Source of the DNA: Lentisphaerota bacterium
Lineage (GTDB): Bacteria > Verrucomicrobiota > Lentisphaeria > Victivallales > Victivallaceae
NCBI GenBank assembly: GCA_024225035.1
Contig: JAAEMX010000224.1
Coordinates: 1 to 64,000, forward strand
Length of the DNA: 64,000 bases
Reading direction: 5' to 3'
Positions 55,101 to 62,745 of this stretch are shown here, piece after piece. A program made the position numbers and the translations under genes. Below the pieces are notes generated by a model. The model saw only the letters and a list, made by a program, of their open reading frames with translations, was not told the DNA's origin and did no database searches. Positions within the stretch are counted from its first letter, which is position 1. Each line of letters starts with the position of its first letter.

Positions 55101-55600
55101 TTGAAACTCTGCCGCCAAATACAGACGGCCTTATGCTGGTCAAAGGCGCCAATGTGATGCAGGGCTATCTGAACGAACCAGAGAAAACCGCTGAAGTTAT
55201 GCATGGCGATTTTTATATTACCGGTGATATAGCGCAAATGAATGAAAGTGGTTATATTACAATTACCGGCAGGCTGTCCAGATTCAGCAAAATTGCCGGA
55301 GAAATGGTGCCGCATGAGCTTGTTGAAAAAGAGATTAATGAGCTGTTGCTTACCGAAGAACGCTGTATTGCGGTGTGTGGTGCCGAAGACTCTAAAAAAG
55401 GTGAAAAACTTATTGTATTTTACTCGAATAAAGAACTTGATCCTCAAAAACTTATTTATGATCTACGAGGCAAAGAATTGCCTAATCTATGGATACCCCG
55501 AGCTGAGAATTTTATCTTTATGGAAAAAATTCCAATGCTGGGCAGTGGTAAACTTGACCTTGCCAGTTTGAAAAAACTGGCTGAAGAATATAAAAGCTGA
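52142..55600 (+). CDS. Tripartite lysophospholipid transporter - acyltransferase - acyl-ACP synthetase (LplT-Aas fusion), 1152 aa
   Basis: Imports and re-acylates lysophospholipids. Residues ~1-420 are a 12-helix MFS transporter like LplT (GAFFLSTFNLFCFIIIVALV at start). Residues ~440-630 are a PlsC acyltransferase with NHVSFVDHLLL near 456 (H-x4-D) and FPEGGITRNG near 530. Residues ~650-1150 are an acyl-activating enzyme: SSGSTGIPKGVML near 800, EGYGCSELSPVVS near 940 and YLNEPEKTAEVMHGDFYITG (motif around 1020) with a C-terminal Lys (GSGKLDL). In E. coli LplT and Aas are two adjacent proteins; here they are fused in one. Coupled to a hydrolase gene 8 bases downstream. Confidence 0.93.
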   Translation: METKNLNKRHGLAAMGGAFFLSTFNLFCFIIIVALVCGNGIETKAGFMFWCSVFYLLPFLVLSSLVRYVIRRVARRNIVVMAKFFEILVLALGSGVLLLLSGIAKEFGFYFIMLLFGIEGVFLFPAAQGVCADLFKPDDIARICGVKNLFAFGGIIVGCSVGGMLFHLCTKYFESSMGHAAGLMFFCSLLGAVLAMHVPSGLPDNRAEKLEINVFKHLNDGFSLLYHNRTLRITTFGECYLLASFFFIEAVLIYFTRNSLAIPEYSLVSYGLILATPLAGVALGSLFSGCITRHSVELGWVPIGAAGAILFSILTGLYPGTQHLYFRIVVFPKVLMFMLLFGFSYGIMLNQLQAWQLRFVKPVQRALFYSMRNQLFCLDAVLAGAVIYLLTLQSMNSIYLLVFFAGVTAFLTLIGFIREPQFLVRFLILMIRNTLYKVNVHRQGDIPAEGPVVLVANHVSFVDHLLLQSCTPRPIRFMMHESFYRYPLLYPFVKWAGIIEVPQAKPKMLHQLLEKTQKILSNGEVLCVFPEGGITRNGIMSNFRKGLSKMIPEGLDVPIIPVRLGMLWGSIFSYFYGKIRLRIPREIPHPASVTIGKPVSPDLTSYQVRLILSEMAAETESVPADQERPLHSQFAFNTRKHPFRKILKEYDGTNWKEHTNFSILIKAILVSREIRRMTPEDSKYVGMMLPNGSGAATILLAILMADKIPAILNFTSSKASIQSAIDNADLNLILTSKRFLSKINYEALPEMFMLEQLACKITTYKKTIAVIMAALLPWRELMNIISPVSHEDVHRTGALIFSSGSTGIPKGVMLSHHNMNSDLYSFIRIMNWRGSDKIMGNLPIFHSFGLTVCFWLPITVNAEVVYVPNPLDAKAVAYSIKRAGLTLMMATPGFLQAYMRRCNADDFKSLRLVATGAEKLRNDIADKFKEMTGLSIAEGYGCSELSPVVSINVANSILDLGTSVGKRGSIGTSMPGICVKIVDPETFETLPPNTDGLMLVKGANVMQGYLNEPEKTAEVMHGDFYITGDIAQMNESGYITITGRLSRFSKIAGEMVPHELVEKEINELLLTEERCIAVCGAEDSKKGEKLIVFYSNKELDPQKLIYDLRGKELPNLWIPRAENFIFMEKIPMLGSGKLDLASLKKLAEEYKS

Positions 55601-55608
55601 GACTGATT

Positions 55609-56340
55609 ATGCTTGACCTTCTAACAAAATATGCGGCTGGAAAGAAATGCCATTTTTATTTTACTCCTGACTCAAAAAAAGATTGCAAAGAAGCAGTTGT
55701 GCTGGTGCACGGTTTGATGCGCCGTAGTTCAAATATGTATGGCCTTGGCAAATGGCTGGCAAATCAGGGATATCGGGTTTATGTTTATGATTACCAAACC
55801 TCGCAGGACGGAATAGCCGGGCACGGTCAGAAACTGCGCAAATACCTGAAAAAAGTGTGTTCTGAACTCCCTGAAGAAATGCCTTTACACATGGTGACTC
55901 ACAGTATGGGAGGAATCATAACCCGTTATGCCTTAGCTAAGTCACAGGATGATGATTTATTCGACTCAGGTCGGATTAACAGAATCGTCATGCTGGGGCC
56001 TCCGCACGGAGGTTCAGATCTTGCCCGTTTTGCCGCCAAATACCTGCCTTTTACTGTAAAGATGTTTCAGCCGATAGCCGAGCTGAGCAGTGAAGCCAAA
56101 GCCGCGGTGCATGACTCTCCAGTTATTGAAGGCCCCGAAGTTGGTGTTGTTGCCGGAAAATACGACCTCCAGGTGTCTGTTAAATACACATTTATGCCAG
56201 GAATTAAAGACCATATAGTCCTTAAGTCCGAGCACTCATTAATGATGAAAATGCCGCATGTTCGGGACGCATGCCTTGAGTTTTTACAAAAAGGTAAGTT
56301 TTCTCCCCATTTTCAAGATGCTCCCGTCATAGCTTTATGA
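55609..56340 (+). CDS. Alpha/beta hydrolase, lipase/esterase-like, 243 aa
   Basis: Serine hydrolase, probably acting on acyl esters or phospholipids. The oxyanion HG motif is VLVHGLMRR at ~31-39 and the nucleophile elbow is HSMGG with S99 in MVTHSMGGIITRYAL. D and H positions are plausible in VVAGKYD and LKSEHSLMM near the C-terminus. No signal peptide. It follows the LplT-Aas fusion by 8 bases, so it is likely the lipase arm of the same lysophospholipid-remodelling pathway: this enzyme releases and Aas re-acylates. The stop is one base from the sulfatase stop on the other strand. Confidence 0.85.
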   Translation: MLDLLTKYAAGKKCHFYFTPDSKKDCKEAVVLVHGLMRRSSNMYGLGKWLANQGYRVYVYDYQTSQDGIAGHGQKLRKYLKKVCSELPEEMPLHMVTHSMGGIITRYALAKSQDDDLFDSGRINRIVMLGPPHGGSDLARFAAKYLPFTVKMFQPIAELSSEAKAAVHDSPVIEGPEVGVVAGKYDLQVSVKYTFMPGIKDHIVLKSEHSLMMKMPHVRDACLEFLQKGKFSPHFQDAPVIAL

Positions 56341-56341
56341 A

Positions 56342-57682
56342 CTAAACGGCAGGTATTATCTCGGGAGAAGTGCCTTCAACTTTCTTGATGTTTTGCAAGA
56401 GTATGGTTTGAAGCTGTTTCCGTACAGATTTGAACTCCGGTTTTTTTACTAGATTGCATCTTTCGTGAGGGTCGTTTTCTAAATCATATAAAAAGTCCTC
56501 GCTATAAACGTCTGAAGCATCAGATGGTGCGCCTTCAGGAGCTTTAACACTGTACTTCCACTTTAAGTTCCGGATGCATCTTCCGGTTTGGCTTTCACTG
56601 AGCTGAGCGAATATAAATTCTCTGTCGTTCTTTCCGGCGGCAGTTTGCTGCAGAGGAATTCCACGCCAGTCATCTGGAATTTCTGCCATCGCGGCCTCAA
56701 GCAAAGTCTTAGGAATGTCAATGAGGCTTACCGGTTGGCTGACAACATTGTTACTGTCAAACCCAGGGCCGCTTACAACCATCGGAATTCTTAAACAGCT
56801 GTCATGGCAGGCTCGTTTGTATTCGCTGTTCCGGGTTTTGAAATGGCTGCCGTGGTCGCTGGTGTAGATTATAATAGTATTATCTGAAACTCCCATTTTA
56901 TTCAGCTTTGCTTGTATCCTGCCAAGGTTATTGTCAAGACTATTACAGCAGCCAAGGTAGTCAGGGTAGTTTTCGACCCAGTCTCCCTGTTTTCCCGCCA
57001 GGTCGCCGGGAATCTGAAAGTTTGCAAACTTCTGTTTTGACCCTTTGGGCCCTTCGTAACAATCATGATCATTTTGTTGATGGGGCTCTATGTAAGACAG
57101 AAATAGAAAGAATGGGTGCTCACTATTGTTTTGCGAATCAATGTATTCCAACGCCCAGTCCGTTTGCACATCGGCGCGATAGCGACCGACTGGGAAATAT
57201 CTGGCTTGATTATTATTGTCAAACATATGCCCATCGTAACTGTGTGATGTGAATTCAAGGGTGTCAGATGCCAGCCAGTGCTGATAGCCGCCGCGATGTT
57301 TCTCTGGAACCGGGTAAATGCTGTAATCAGGGTCATAGCCGAGGGCATTGGCATTAGGTCCGGCGGCAAGGTGCCACTTGCCGATATAGGCTGTCTGGTA
57401 TCCTGCTTTTTGCATTTCTGCTGCAAGGGTATGACTGAGGTCGACCGGCAGGTGTCGATGATTTCTGTAACAGTCTGTTTCAGTCGGCCATTTTCCTGAT
57501 TGCAAGGCTGCTCTGGCAGGGCCGCAAATCGGCTGGCAGGTAAAGGCATTTTCAAATCTGGTACCGGATTCTGCCATTTTGTCAAGGTTAGGGGTTACTG
57601 GAAGTTGTTGACCGTAGCACCCGCAGGTGTCCCACCGTTGCTGGTCAGTAAAGAAAAAAATTATGTTAGGTTGTTTTGACAT
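56342..57682 (-). CDS. Type I sulfatase (arylsulfatase family), 446 aa
   Basis: Removes sulfate esters from sulfated glycans or aryl sulfates. The N-terminus has NIIFFFTDQQRWDT with metal-binding Asp13. The modification motif is C53-x-P55-x-R57 (ICGPARAALQSG), cysteine type, with Ala in place of the common Ser; Cys53 would become formylglycine and needs an anaerobic or aerobic maturase not seen here. IGKWHLA and YTSDHGSHF are present near 100 and 270. No signal peptide, so the enzyme acts in the cytosol on imported sugars, or uses a different export. Divergent from the AraC regulator gene. In Lentisphaerota, large sulfatase sets are typical. Confidence 0.93.
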   Translation of the reverse strand: MSKQPNIIFFFTDQQRWDTCGCYGQQLPVTPNLDKMAESGTRFENAFTCQPICGPARAALQSGKWPTETDCYRNHRHLPVDLSHTLAAEMQKAGYQTAYIGKWHLAAGPNANALGYDPDYSIYPVPEKHRGGYQHWLASDTLEFTSHSYDGHMFDNNNQARYFPVGRYRADVQTDWALEYIDSQNNSEHPFFLFLSYIEPHQQNDHDCYEGPKGSKQKFANFQIPGDLAGKQGDWVENYPDYLGCCNSLDNNLGRIQAKLNKMGVSDNTIIIYTSDHGSHFKTRNSEYKRACHDSCLRIPMVVSGPGFDSNNVVSQPVSLIDIPKTLLEAAMAEIPDDWRGIPLQQTAAGKNDREFIFAQLSESQTGRCIRNLKWKYSVKAPEGAPSDASDVYSEDFLYDLENDPHERCNLVKKPEFKSVRKQLQTILLQNIKKVEGTSPEIIPAV

Positions 57683-57813
57683 GGTAGGCCTCCAATTTGG
57701 GAGAGTAATTATATATTGCGGGTTACTGAAATATTCTTTTTATTATATAAAACAATTATTTTTATATTGTGTAAATTGCATAAATCTATTTTTTATTGTA
57801 TGATTGACATATT
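57683..57813. promoter_or_regulatory. Shared promoter region of sulfatase and AraC regulator
   Basis: 131 AT-rich bases between divergent starts. An imperfect inverted repeat, ACAAT at 57752-57756 and ATTGT at 57766-57770, is a candidate AraC-family binding site. The arrangement suggests that the regulator controls the sulfatase. Confidence 0.5.
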
Positions 57814-58668
57814 ATGGCTGATATAACAAAAAAACTCAATGATTTGGCTGACAGCATTGAAGGCATTTTGGATTACGCTGGTATTCAAAACGTTCACTAT
57901 GCTGAAATCGGCCAATCAATGCCTCGCGGCAGTAACTTCAGTGACTGCGATCGCATAGCCGTTCCACTTGACGGAGTTCATCGGATGCAAACGGTTTGCG
58001 ACGGAGAGGTTGTTACAATCAAACCTGTTCCGGGAGAAGTTACTTTTATGCCGACTGGCATCTGGAATTATCCGGACTGGGAGCTGCCGGTTCGGGTGGC
58101 GACCTTGGGGTTTCAAGATGATTATACATGGATAAGCTATGTCAATTGTAACGGCAAAGAAAATGCATCAAAAGCAGTATACAGGATGCGAATCGCGCCT
58201 CTTAGTGATGACTCAGCTATATTAAAGACTGCAGTCAAGGCCTTTAAAAGTGGCAATCAATCTGTAGGGAAATGTTTGCTTGAAGCGTTGCTGTATTGCT
58301 GCACAGGCAGTATGAAAAAAGGAGTATGGAGCTCTTCCAGCACTGGAAAAGCTGCCGGAACATGGAGACATATTAACGATTACCTTGAAGAAAATTATTC
58401 CTGTGAAATATGCCGCGAAGATATTTCACAGGAGTTTAAATTGTCTCCTAATTACATATCGTGCCTATGCCGTTCGCAGACGGGAATGAGCTTTATTACA
58501 TATTTAAACAAAATACGTATTGATAAAGCTTGTTTTCTACTGCGTGAGTATGATCAGACGCTGGATGAAATTGCATTTAATGCGGGCTTTAGTTCAACGG
58601 CTTATTTTTGCCGAGTATTTAAACAGCTTTTGAAGAAAACTCCATTCGAGTATCGTAACTCTAGATAA
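57814..58668 (+). CDS. AraC-family transcriptional regulator
   Basis: The N-terminal ~150 residues look like a small-ligand-binding beta domain (RIAVPLDGVHRMQTVCDGE; PGEVTFMPTGIWNYPDW). The C-terminal ~100 residues hold two helix-turn-helix units: EICREDISQEFKLSPNYISC and LCRSQTGMSFITYLNKIRID, then DEIAFNAGFSSTAYFCRVFK, the diagnostic AraC second helix-turn-helix. 284 residues. Starts divergent from the sulfatase and converges with the Bcr/CflA exporter (8-base overlap of stops). Probably activates the sulfatase in response to a sulfated glycan fragment. Confidence 0.9.
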   Translation: MADITKKLNDLADSIEGILDYAGIQNVHYAEIGQSMPRGSNFSDCDRIAVPLDGVHRMQTVCDGEVVTIKPVPGEVTFMPTGIWNYPDWELPVRVATLGFQDDYTWISYVNCNGKENASKAVYRMRIAPLSDDSAILKTAVKAFKSGNQSVGKCLLEALLYCCTGSMKKGVWSSSSTGKAAGTWRHINDYLEENYSCEICREDISQEFKLSPNYISCLCRSQTGMSFITYLNKIRIDKACFLLREYDQTLDEIAFNAGFSSTAYFCRVFKQLLKKTPFEYRNSR

Positions 58669-59866
58669 CGACTTTTCCTTTTGGAGAGGCAGCCGAAAAC
58701 ACCAGTAATGAAGCAACACTACATAAAAGCATTCCAACCACCATCGGTTTTGTGGAGTCCACCGGGAATAATGCAAGTAACCCTCCGACAAGCGGAGAAA
58801 CCGCAAAGCATAGTACTCCTGAAAACGCTGCGGCTGTACCGACTATATTTTCAGGCAGTTCGTGCAAGGCACAGGCAAGAGCATTGCTGTAGTTGCTGGT
58901 ATTGATGCCGATATACAGACCAACTGTTAAAATGAGCCCCCATAAACCGAATATATTGCCAAAGTTAAAAATATTCATAGCTATACATGACGATAACTGA
59001 ACTGGCAAACCAATTTTTAAAAGCTTCAGAGACCCCACTTTACAAACCAATTGACTATTGGAGAAAGTGAAAGCAAAAGAGAATAAGACATTTACTCCTA
59101 ACATGTAGCCAACTTGCTGTTGTGTGAGTTTATATACTTTTGCCAGCACTATTGATCCTGAGGTTAAAAAGCAAAAAACTCCTGAAAGAGCAAAGGCATT
59201 ACTCAGCATATAGCAAAAGGCGGTTTTATTTTTTATCACAGTCAAGTAGTTCTGATGAACTTTTAAAAACTCAAAAGGCTGCCGCATTTCTTTGGCATGA
59301 GTTTCCGGCAGTCTGACTATAACGAATATTAAAGCCGCAAAGGCTATACCGCTCAGCGTGGTAAAAATGTATCTCCAGCCGAACCATGCGGAAACATGCG
59401 AACCAATAATTGGAGAAACAACCGGAGCGCCGAGCATTATCAGAGATATCAGGGACATCGTTCTTGCAAACTTTTCACGCTTAAATATATCTTTGACTAA
59501 AGTCAGAGTTATGATCGAGGCGGCGGCTCCGGAAATCCCTTGAAGTAACCTAAGGCTGTTGAAAACAAATGAGCTATCGGTTGTGAATATAGTGAGGGTT
59601 ATAATTGTAAATACAGTCAACCCTCCCAGAAGCACAGGTCGTCGACCGTAGCTATCAGAAAGCGGGCCACAAATAAACTGGCCCATAGCATAACCTAATA
59701 AATACGCCTGAACACTGAACTGGGCCTGCGTGGTGCTGGTTTTTAAATCTATTGCTATTATTGGTAGTGCCGGCAGGTACATGTCGAGAGCCATTGGAGT
59801 AAGCGCTGCAAGTACACCCAGCAGTATAATTATATCTATTGGAATATTATCTTTATATTTGATCAT
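58661..59866 (-). CDS. Bcr/CflA-type MFS exporter
   Basis: 12-helix major facilitator with the Bcr/CflA pattern: LGVLAALTPMALDMYLPALP at the N-terminus, GQFICGPLSDSYGRRPVLLG at ~62-81 (the MFS motif A) and a GxxxGP-like stretch in SISGAAASII. 401 residues. Usual substrates are drugs (chloramphenicol, bicyclomycin) or small metabolites. The stop overlaps the AraC stop by 8 bases; the pair are convergent. It could export a by-product but no link is proven. Confidence 0.9.
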   Translation of the reverse strand: MIKYKDNIPIDIIILLGVLAALTPMALDMYLPALPIIAIDLKTSTTQAQFSVQAYLLGYAMGQFICGPLSDSYGRRPVLLGGLTVFTIITLTIFTTDSSFVFNSLRLLQGISGAAASIITLTLVKDIFKREKFARTMSLISLIMLGAPVVSPIIGSHVSAWFGWRYIFTTLSGIAFAALIFVIVRLPETHAKEMRQPFEFLKVHQNYLTVIKNKTAFCYMLSNAFALSGVFCFLTSGSIVLAKVYKLTQQQVGYMLGVNVLFSFAFTFSNSQLVCKVGSLKLLKIGLPVQLSSCIAMNIFNFGNIFGLWGLILTVGLYIGINTSNYSNALACALHELPENIVGTAAAFSGVLCFAVSPLVGGLLALFPVDSTKPMVVGMLLCSVASLLVFSAASPKGKVVI

Positions 59867-59940
59867 TTGTCATTACCGGTAAAATTGAAAATGCACAATA
59901 ATTGCCTGGAGTAAGAAATCTTAAAACGTTGTTTATATTT

Positions 59941-60024
59941 TGCTCCGGGCACAGAGGTAGAATGAGCGGAAGCAGGTTACCGAGTAATGAAAGGCTTGCA
60001 GATGTAGGCAATAACTACAGCAAG
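59941..60024 (+). other. Possible structured RNA segment
   Basis: Two nested stems: TGCTCCG (59941-59947) with CGGAAGCA (59967-59974, one bulge), and CTTGC/GCAAG (59995-59999, 60020-60024) enclosing TGTAG/CTACA (60003-60007, 60015-60019). Between them is GGTTACCGAG. It is 75 bases from the start of the Bcr/CflA gene. I cannot match it to a known riboswitch; the GGTTACCGA piece recalls the end of a GEMM-I motif but the other conserved parts are absent. Confidence 0.3.
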
Positions 60025-60150
60025 AAGATTTTTCTGAAACAAAGTCATATTTTTCTCCTGTTAATTATTGTCTTATCTGAATTGTTTAGCTAATCTTTAT
60101 TATCGTTAAATGTATCAAGCTATTGAAATTATTCAAGTTCTTTTTTATGC

Positions 60151-60176
60151 AAAAAAAGAGGGCATACGGCCCTCTT
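60151..60176 (-). terminator. Rho-independent terminator of hydG
   Basis: AAGAGGGC and GCCCTCTT form an 8-bp stem with a 5-base loop; on the minus strand a TTTTT run follows. It lies 23 bases after the hydG stop. Confidence 0.85.
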
Positions 60177-60198
60177 GAGTATTTTATTTATCTTCAGC

Positions 60199-61617
60199 TT
60201 AGAAGTAAAGGTCACGTTCGCCTTTTTTAATGCGCTCGAGACGTTCCCGTAATTTTTTGACAATCTTTTCCTGATCGATCTTGCTGATTTCATCTTCAAT
60301 AAGCTGATAGCCTTTCTCACGAGTTTTATCAGAACTATAATCTTCAAGATATTCACTGAGAGTAAGTAAGGCATTAGGTGTACAGAATTTGTTGATAAAA
60401 CCTGGGATAGCGTATTCCATGAAGTGTTCACCAGTTCTGCCCAGACGATAGCAGCTTGTACAGAAACTTGGAATATAGCCGTCTTTAATCAGTTCGCTCA
60501 TGACTTCATCGAGGGTGCGGACATCACCAATTGAGAACTGTTCACGTTTGAGCTCCTGCTCTTCTTTGTCGTCTTCGCTGTAGCCGCCAAGTTCGAGGCG
60601 GGTTCCGGCGTCGATCTGTGAAACTCCAAACTGCATTACTTCGCGACGTATCTCGGCAGTTTCACGTGCTGTCAGAATCAGGCCGGTATATGGCACTGCC
60701 AGGCGAAGGATTGCTACCAGGCGTTTGAAATCATGGTCATTGACAAAGTATTTTTCATCAAACTGAATTCCGTGGGCAGGGCGCAGACGAGGGAAGCTTA
60801 TAGTATGCGGCCCAACGTTATATTTTTCCTGTAGGTACAGAGAATGAGTTATCAGGCTGAGCACTTCAAAGCGCCAGTCATAGAGACCAAACAAAGCGCC
60901 GATTCCCATATCATCACAACCTGCCTCAAAAGCTCTGGAAAGACCATCGAGACGCCAGAGGTAATCACCTTTATGAGTTTCTTCCGGGTGATTTTTGCAG
61001 TAGGTTTCGTGGTGATAGGTTTCCTGGAATATCTGGTAGGTGCCAATTCCTGAATTCTTAACAATTTTATAGCCTTCATGGTCAAGTGGAGCTGCGTTGA
61101 TATTAACTCGACGTATTTCACCTTGTCCATGTTTGACTGAGTAAACTTTTCTCACTGTATCGGCCATAAATTCAGCTGAATAGTCAGGGTGTTCGCCAAA
61201 GACCAGAATCAAACGTTTATGACCGCTGTCTTCAAGGGCTTCAACCTGCTGAACAACTTCTCCTTCATTCAGAGTCTTACGAACTGTTGAACGAAGACTG
61301 CGCCTGAAGGAGCAGTATTTGCAGTCATTTATACAGTAGTTGCCGATATAAAGTGGGGCAAACAGAACAATGCGGTTGCCATATACATCGCGCTTCAGCT
61401 TGCGGGCTGCTTCAAATATTTCTTCTGTTAATTCCGGAGAGTCCGCTTTGATCAGAAACGCTGTTTCTTCGACGCTAAGCGGCTGTTTGTTCAGGCTCTT
61501 CTGAATAATTTCCCGAACTTTTACAGCGTCTTCAGGAGTATCCTTAATTAGAGCCTCAATCTTGGCATCATCGATGAAATCGACGCACCCTTCTGAGAGA
61601 ACTTTATTTTTAAACAT
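60199..61617 (-). CDS. hydG: [FeFe]-hydrogenase maturase HydG
   Basis: Radical-SAM tyrosine lyase that makes CO and cyanide ligands for the hydrogenase H-cluster. The SAM cluster motif is C95-x3-C99-x2-C102 (NYCINDCKYCSF). The C-terminal auxiliary cluster has CTSC and a third Cys 22 residues later (FINKFCTPNALL), the CX2CX22C of HydG that separates it from ThiH. 472 residues. Start ATG has GAGG 10 bases upstream. HydE, HydF and the hydrogenase are not in the window. Single-gene transcript with its own terminator. Shows that the organism can ferment with H2 metabolism. Confidence 0.95.
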   Translation of the reverse strand: MFKNKVLSEGCVDFIDDAKIEALIKDTPEDAVKVREIIQKSLNKQPLSVEETAFLIKADSPELTEEIFEAARKLKRDVYGNRIVLFAPLYIGNYCINDCKYCSFRRSLRSTVRKTLNEGEVVQQVEALEDSGHKRLILVFGEHPDYSAEFMADTVRKVYSVKHGQGEIRRVNINAAPLDHEGYKIVKNSGIGTYQIFQETYHHETYCKNHPEETHKGDYLWRLDGLSRAFEAGCDDMGIGALFGLYDWRFEVLSLITHSLYLQEKYNVGPHTISFPRLRPAHGIQFDEKYFVNDHDFKRLVAILRLAVPYTGLILTARETAEIRREVMQFGVSQIDAGTRLELGGYSEDDKEEQELKREQFSIGDVRTLDEVMSELIKDGYIPSFCTSCYRLGRTGEHFMEYAIPGFINKFCTPNALLTLSEYLEDYSSDKTREKGYQLIEDEISKIDQEKIVKKLRERLERIKKGERDLYF

Positions 61618-62019
61618 TTTTTGACTTCCTCAGCGGTCAGCAGGCCGCTATAACATTGTTTTATCGTCCGCAAAAGTAATATAACACAATAAATAGATAT
61701 TTTAATACCTAATTGAATAAATTTTTGACAATAATTATCAAAAAGGTATAAAATAATGAATAATATACTTCAACATACCAATAAATATAAGCCAATATAT
61801 TGATAAATTTTGCAAAACTACTTATTATTTATAATGCAGGGTATAATTTACAGGATCCATTCATTAACATTTTGAGTACTTTCCGTGAGTATTCAGGATA
61901 TAGTTGAAGAGTGCCTAATGACGAATAGATGGCATTGAAATTCCTTCTTTAGAAATTGACCGTGGAGATTCTAAGCCATGGCTTAAGCTTGACTTTAAAT
62001 CTAAATTAAGTTCGGAGGT
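61618..62019. other. Intergenic region with a possible broken small ORF
   Basis: AT-rich. On the plus strand, VSIQDIVEECLMTNR (GTG at 61886) is followed, one frame over, by DGIEIPSLEIDRGDSKPWLK and then LDFKSKLSSEV with a stop at 62022. A one-base shift would join them as a ~52-residue peptide. A 14-bp palindrome TAAGCCATGGCTTA lies at 61972-61985. Only suggestive. Confidence 0.25.
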
Positions 62020-62637
62020 TTAATTTTTAGTGATATCTGATGGGAAAAGAGTTTTTCTGTAGAGGTAGGCTATAACTAGAGTAACGAAAATTGACGCGGA
62101 AAAAATAATCCACAAGAACTGTATGATCATAGGTATAAACTCAACAAAAGGCTGGAAAACTATACGGCAGCCAATGGGAAGGGTTTCCGGGGGCAGATTG
62201 CTCTTGATCTTGCATATCAACTTCTTTGGTCCGGTTTGAAATTCCGGCCACCAGTAGTACTGGGCAGCGTAACATTCACCTTCTGCGCGCCAGGTTTGAA
62301 GAGGGACGTAAATGTCTCTGTAGATTTCATCTCCTTTCTCATCAACAATTTGAAGCTCTATTTCAAGATCATCTGATGATAGCAAATTCTGGAGGTCAAT
62401 CCTGTTGCCAAACTTTATGTGAGCCGGGGAGTAGCAGTAAATAGCTAGTGATTTCGGGGTGAATTTATTATGAAAATCCACATCATATTTGCCGCTCTTG
62501 GCAAGGTTTACAAAAACTGAAGTCATAGGCGCTTCATGCAAAGCCTCATCCAGGTGCGCATAAAACAATGACCCGGCAATAAACGCATTCCATAGCAGGA
62601 GTAAACCAACTAATGTGCTAATAAAACATCTCTTCAT
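62020..62637 (-). CDS. Hypothetical membrane protein with extracytoplasmic domain, 205 aa
   Basis: One N-terminal helix (FISTLVGLLLLWNAFIAGSL) and one C-terminal helix (~170-195: FIPMIIQFLWIIFSASIFVT) enclose a ~140-residue periplasmic beta-rich domain (NLAKSGKYDVDFHNKFTPKS; YVPLQTWRAEGECYAAQYYW; PIGCRIVFQPFVE). Not recognised. The two-helix plus beta-domain layout is common for small envelope assembly proteins. Single gene. Confidence 0.7.
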   Translation of the reverse strand: MKRCFISTLVGLLLLWNAFIAGSLFYAHLDEALHEAPMTSVFVNLAKSGKYDVDFHNKFTPKSLAIYCYSPAHIKFGNRIDLQNLLSSDDLEIELQIVDEKGDEIYRDIYVPLQTWRAEGECYAAQYYWWPEFQTGPKKLICKIKSNLPPETLPIGCRIVFQPFVEFIPMIIQFLWIIFSASIFVTLVIAYLYRKTLFPSDITKN

Positions 62638-62745
62638 TATTCACTTCTCCAGTGCTGATTTCCCCACTCGTTTAAAATGCAGTCGAATAGGAGAAATTCA
62701 AGACAATGTTAAGAGAACAATGAAAAAAATAATAGTAATATTGAT

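Noticed and set aside
54584-55447. Long minus-strand frame inside the LplT-Aas fusion
   Set aside because: It is antisense to a strongly conserved coding region and lacks any family resemblance.
59941-60024. GEMM-I, lysine or cobalamin riboswitch
   Set aside because: Only one short piece of the GEMM-I consensus is present and the other conserved boxes are missing; there is no correctly placed target gene.
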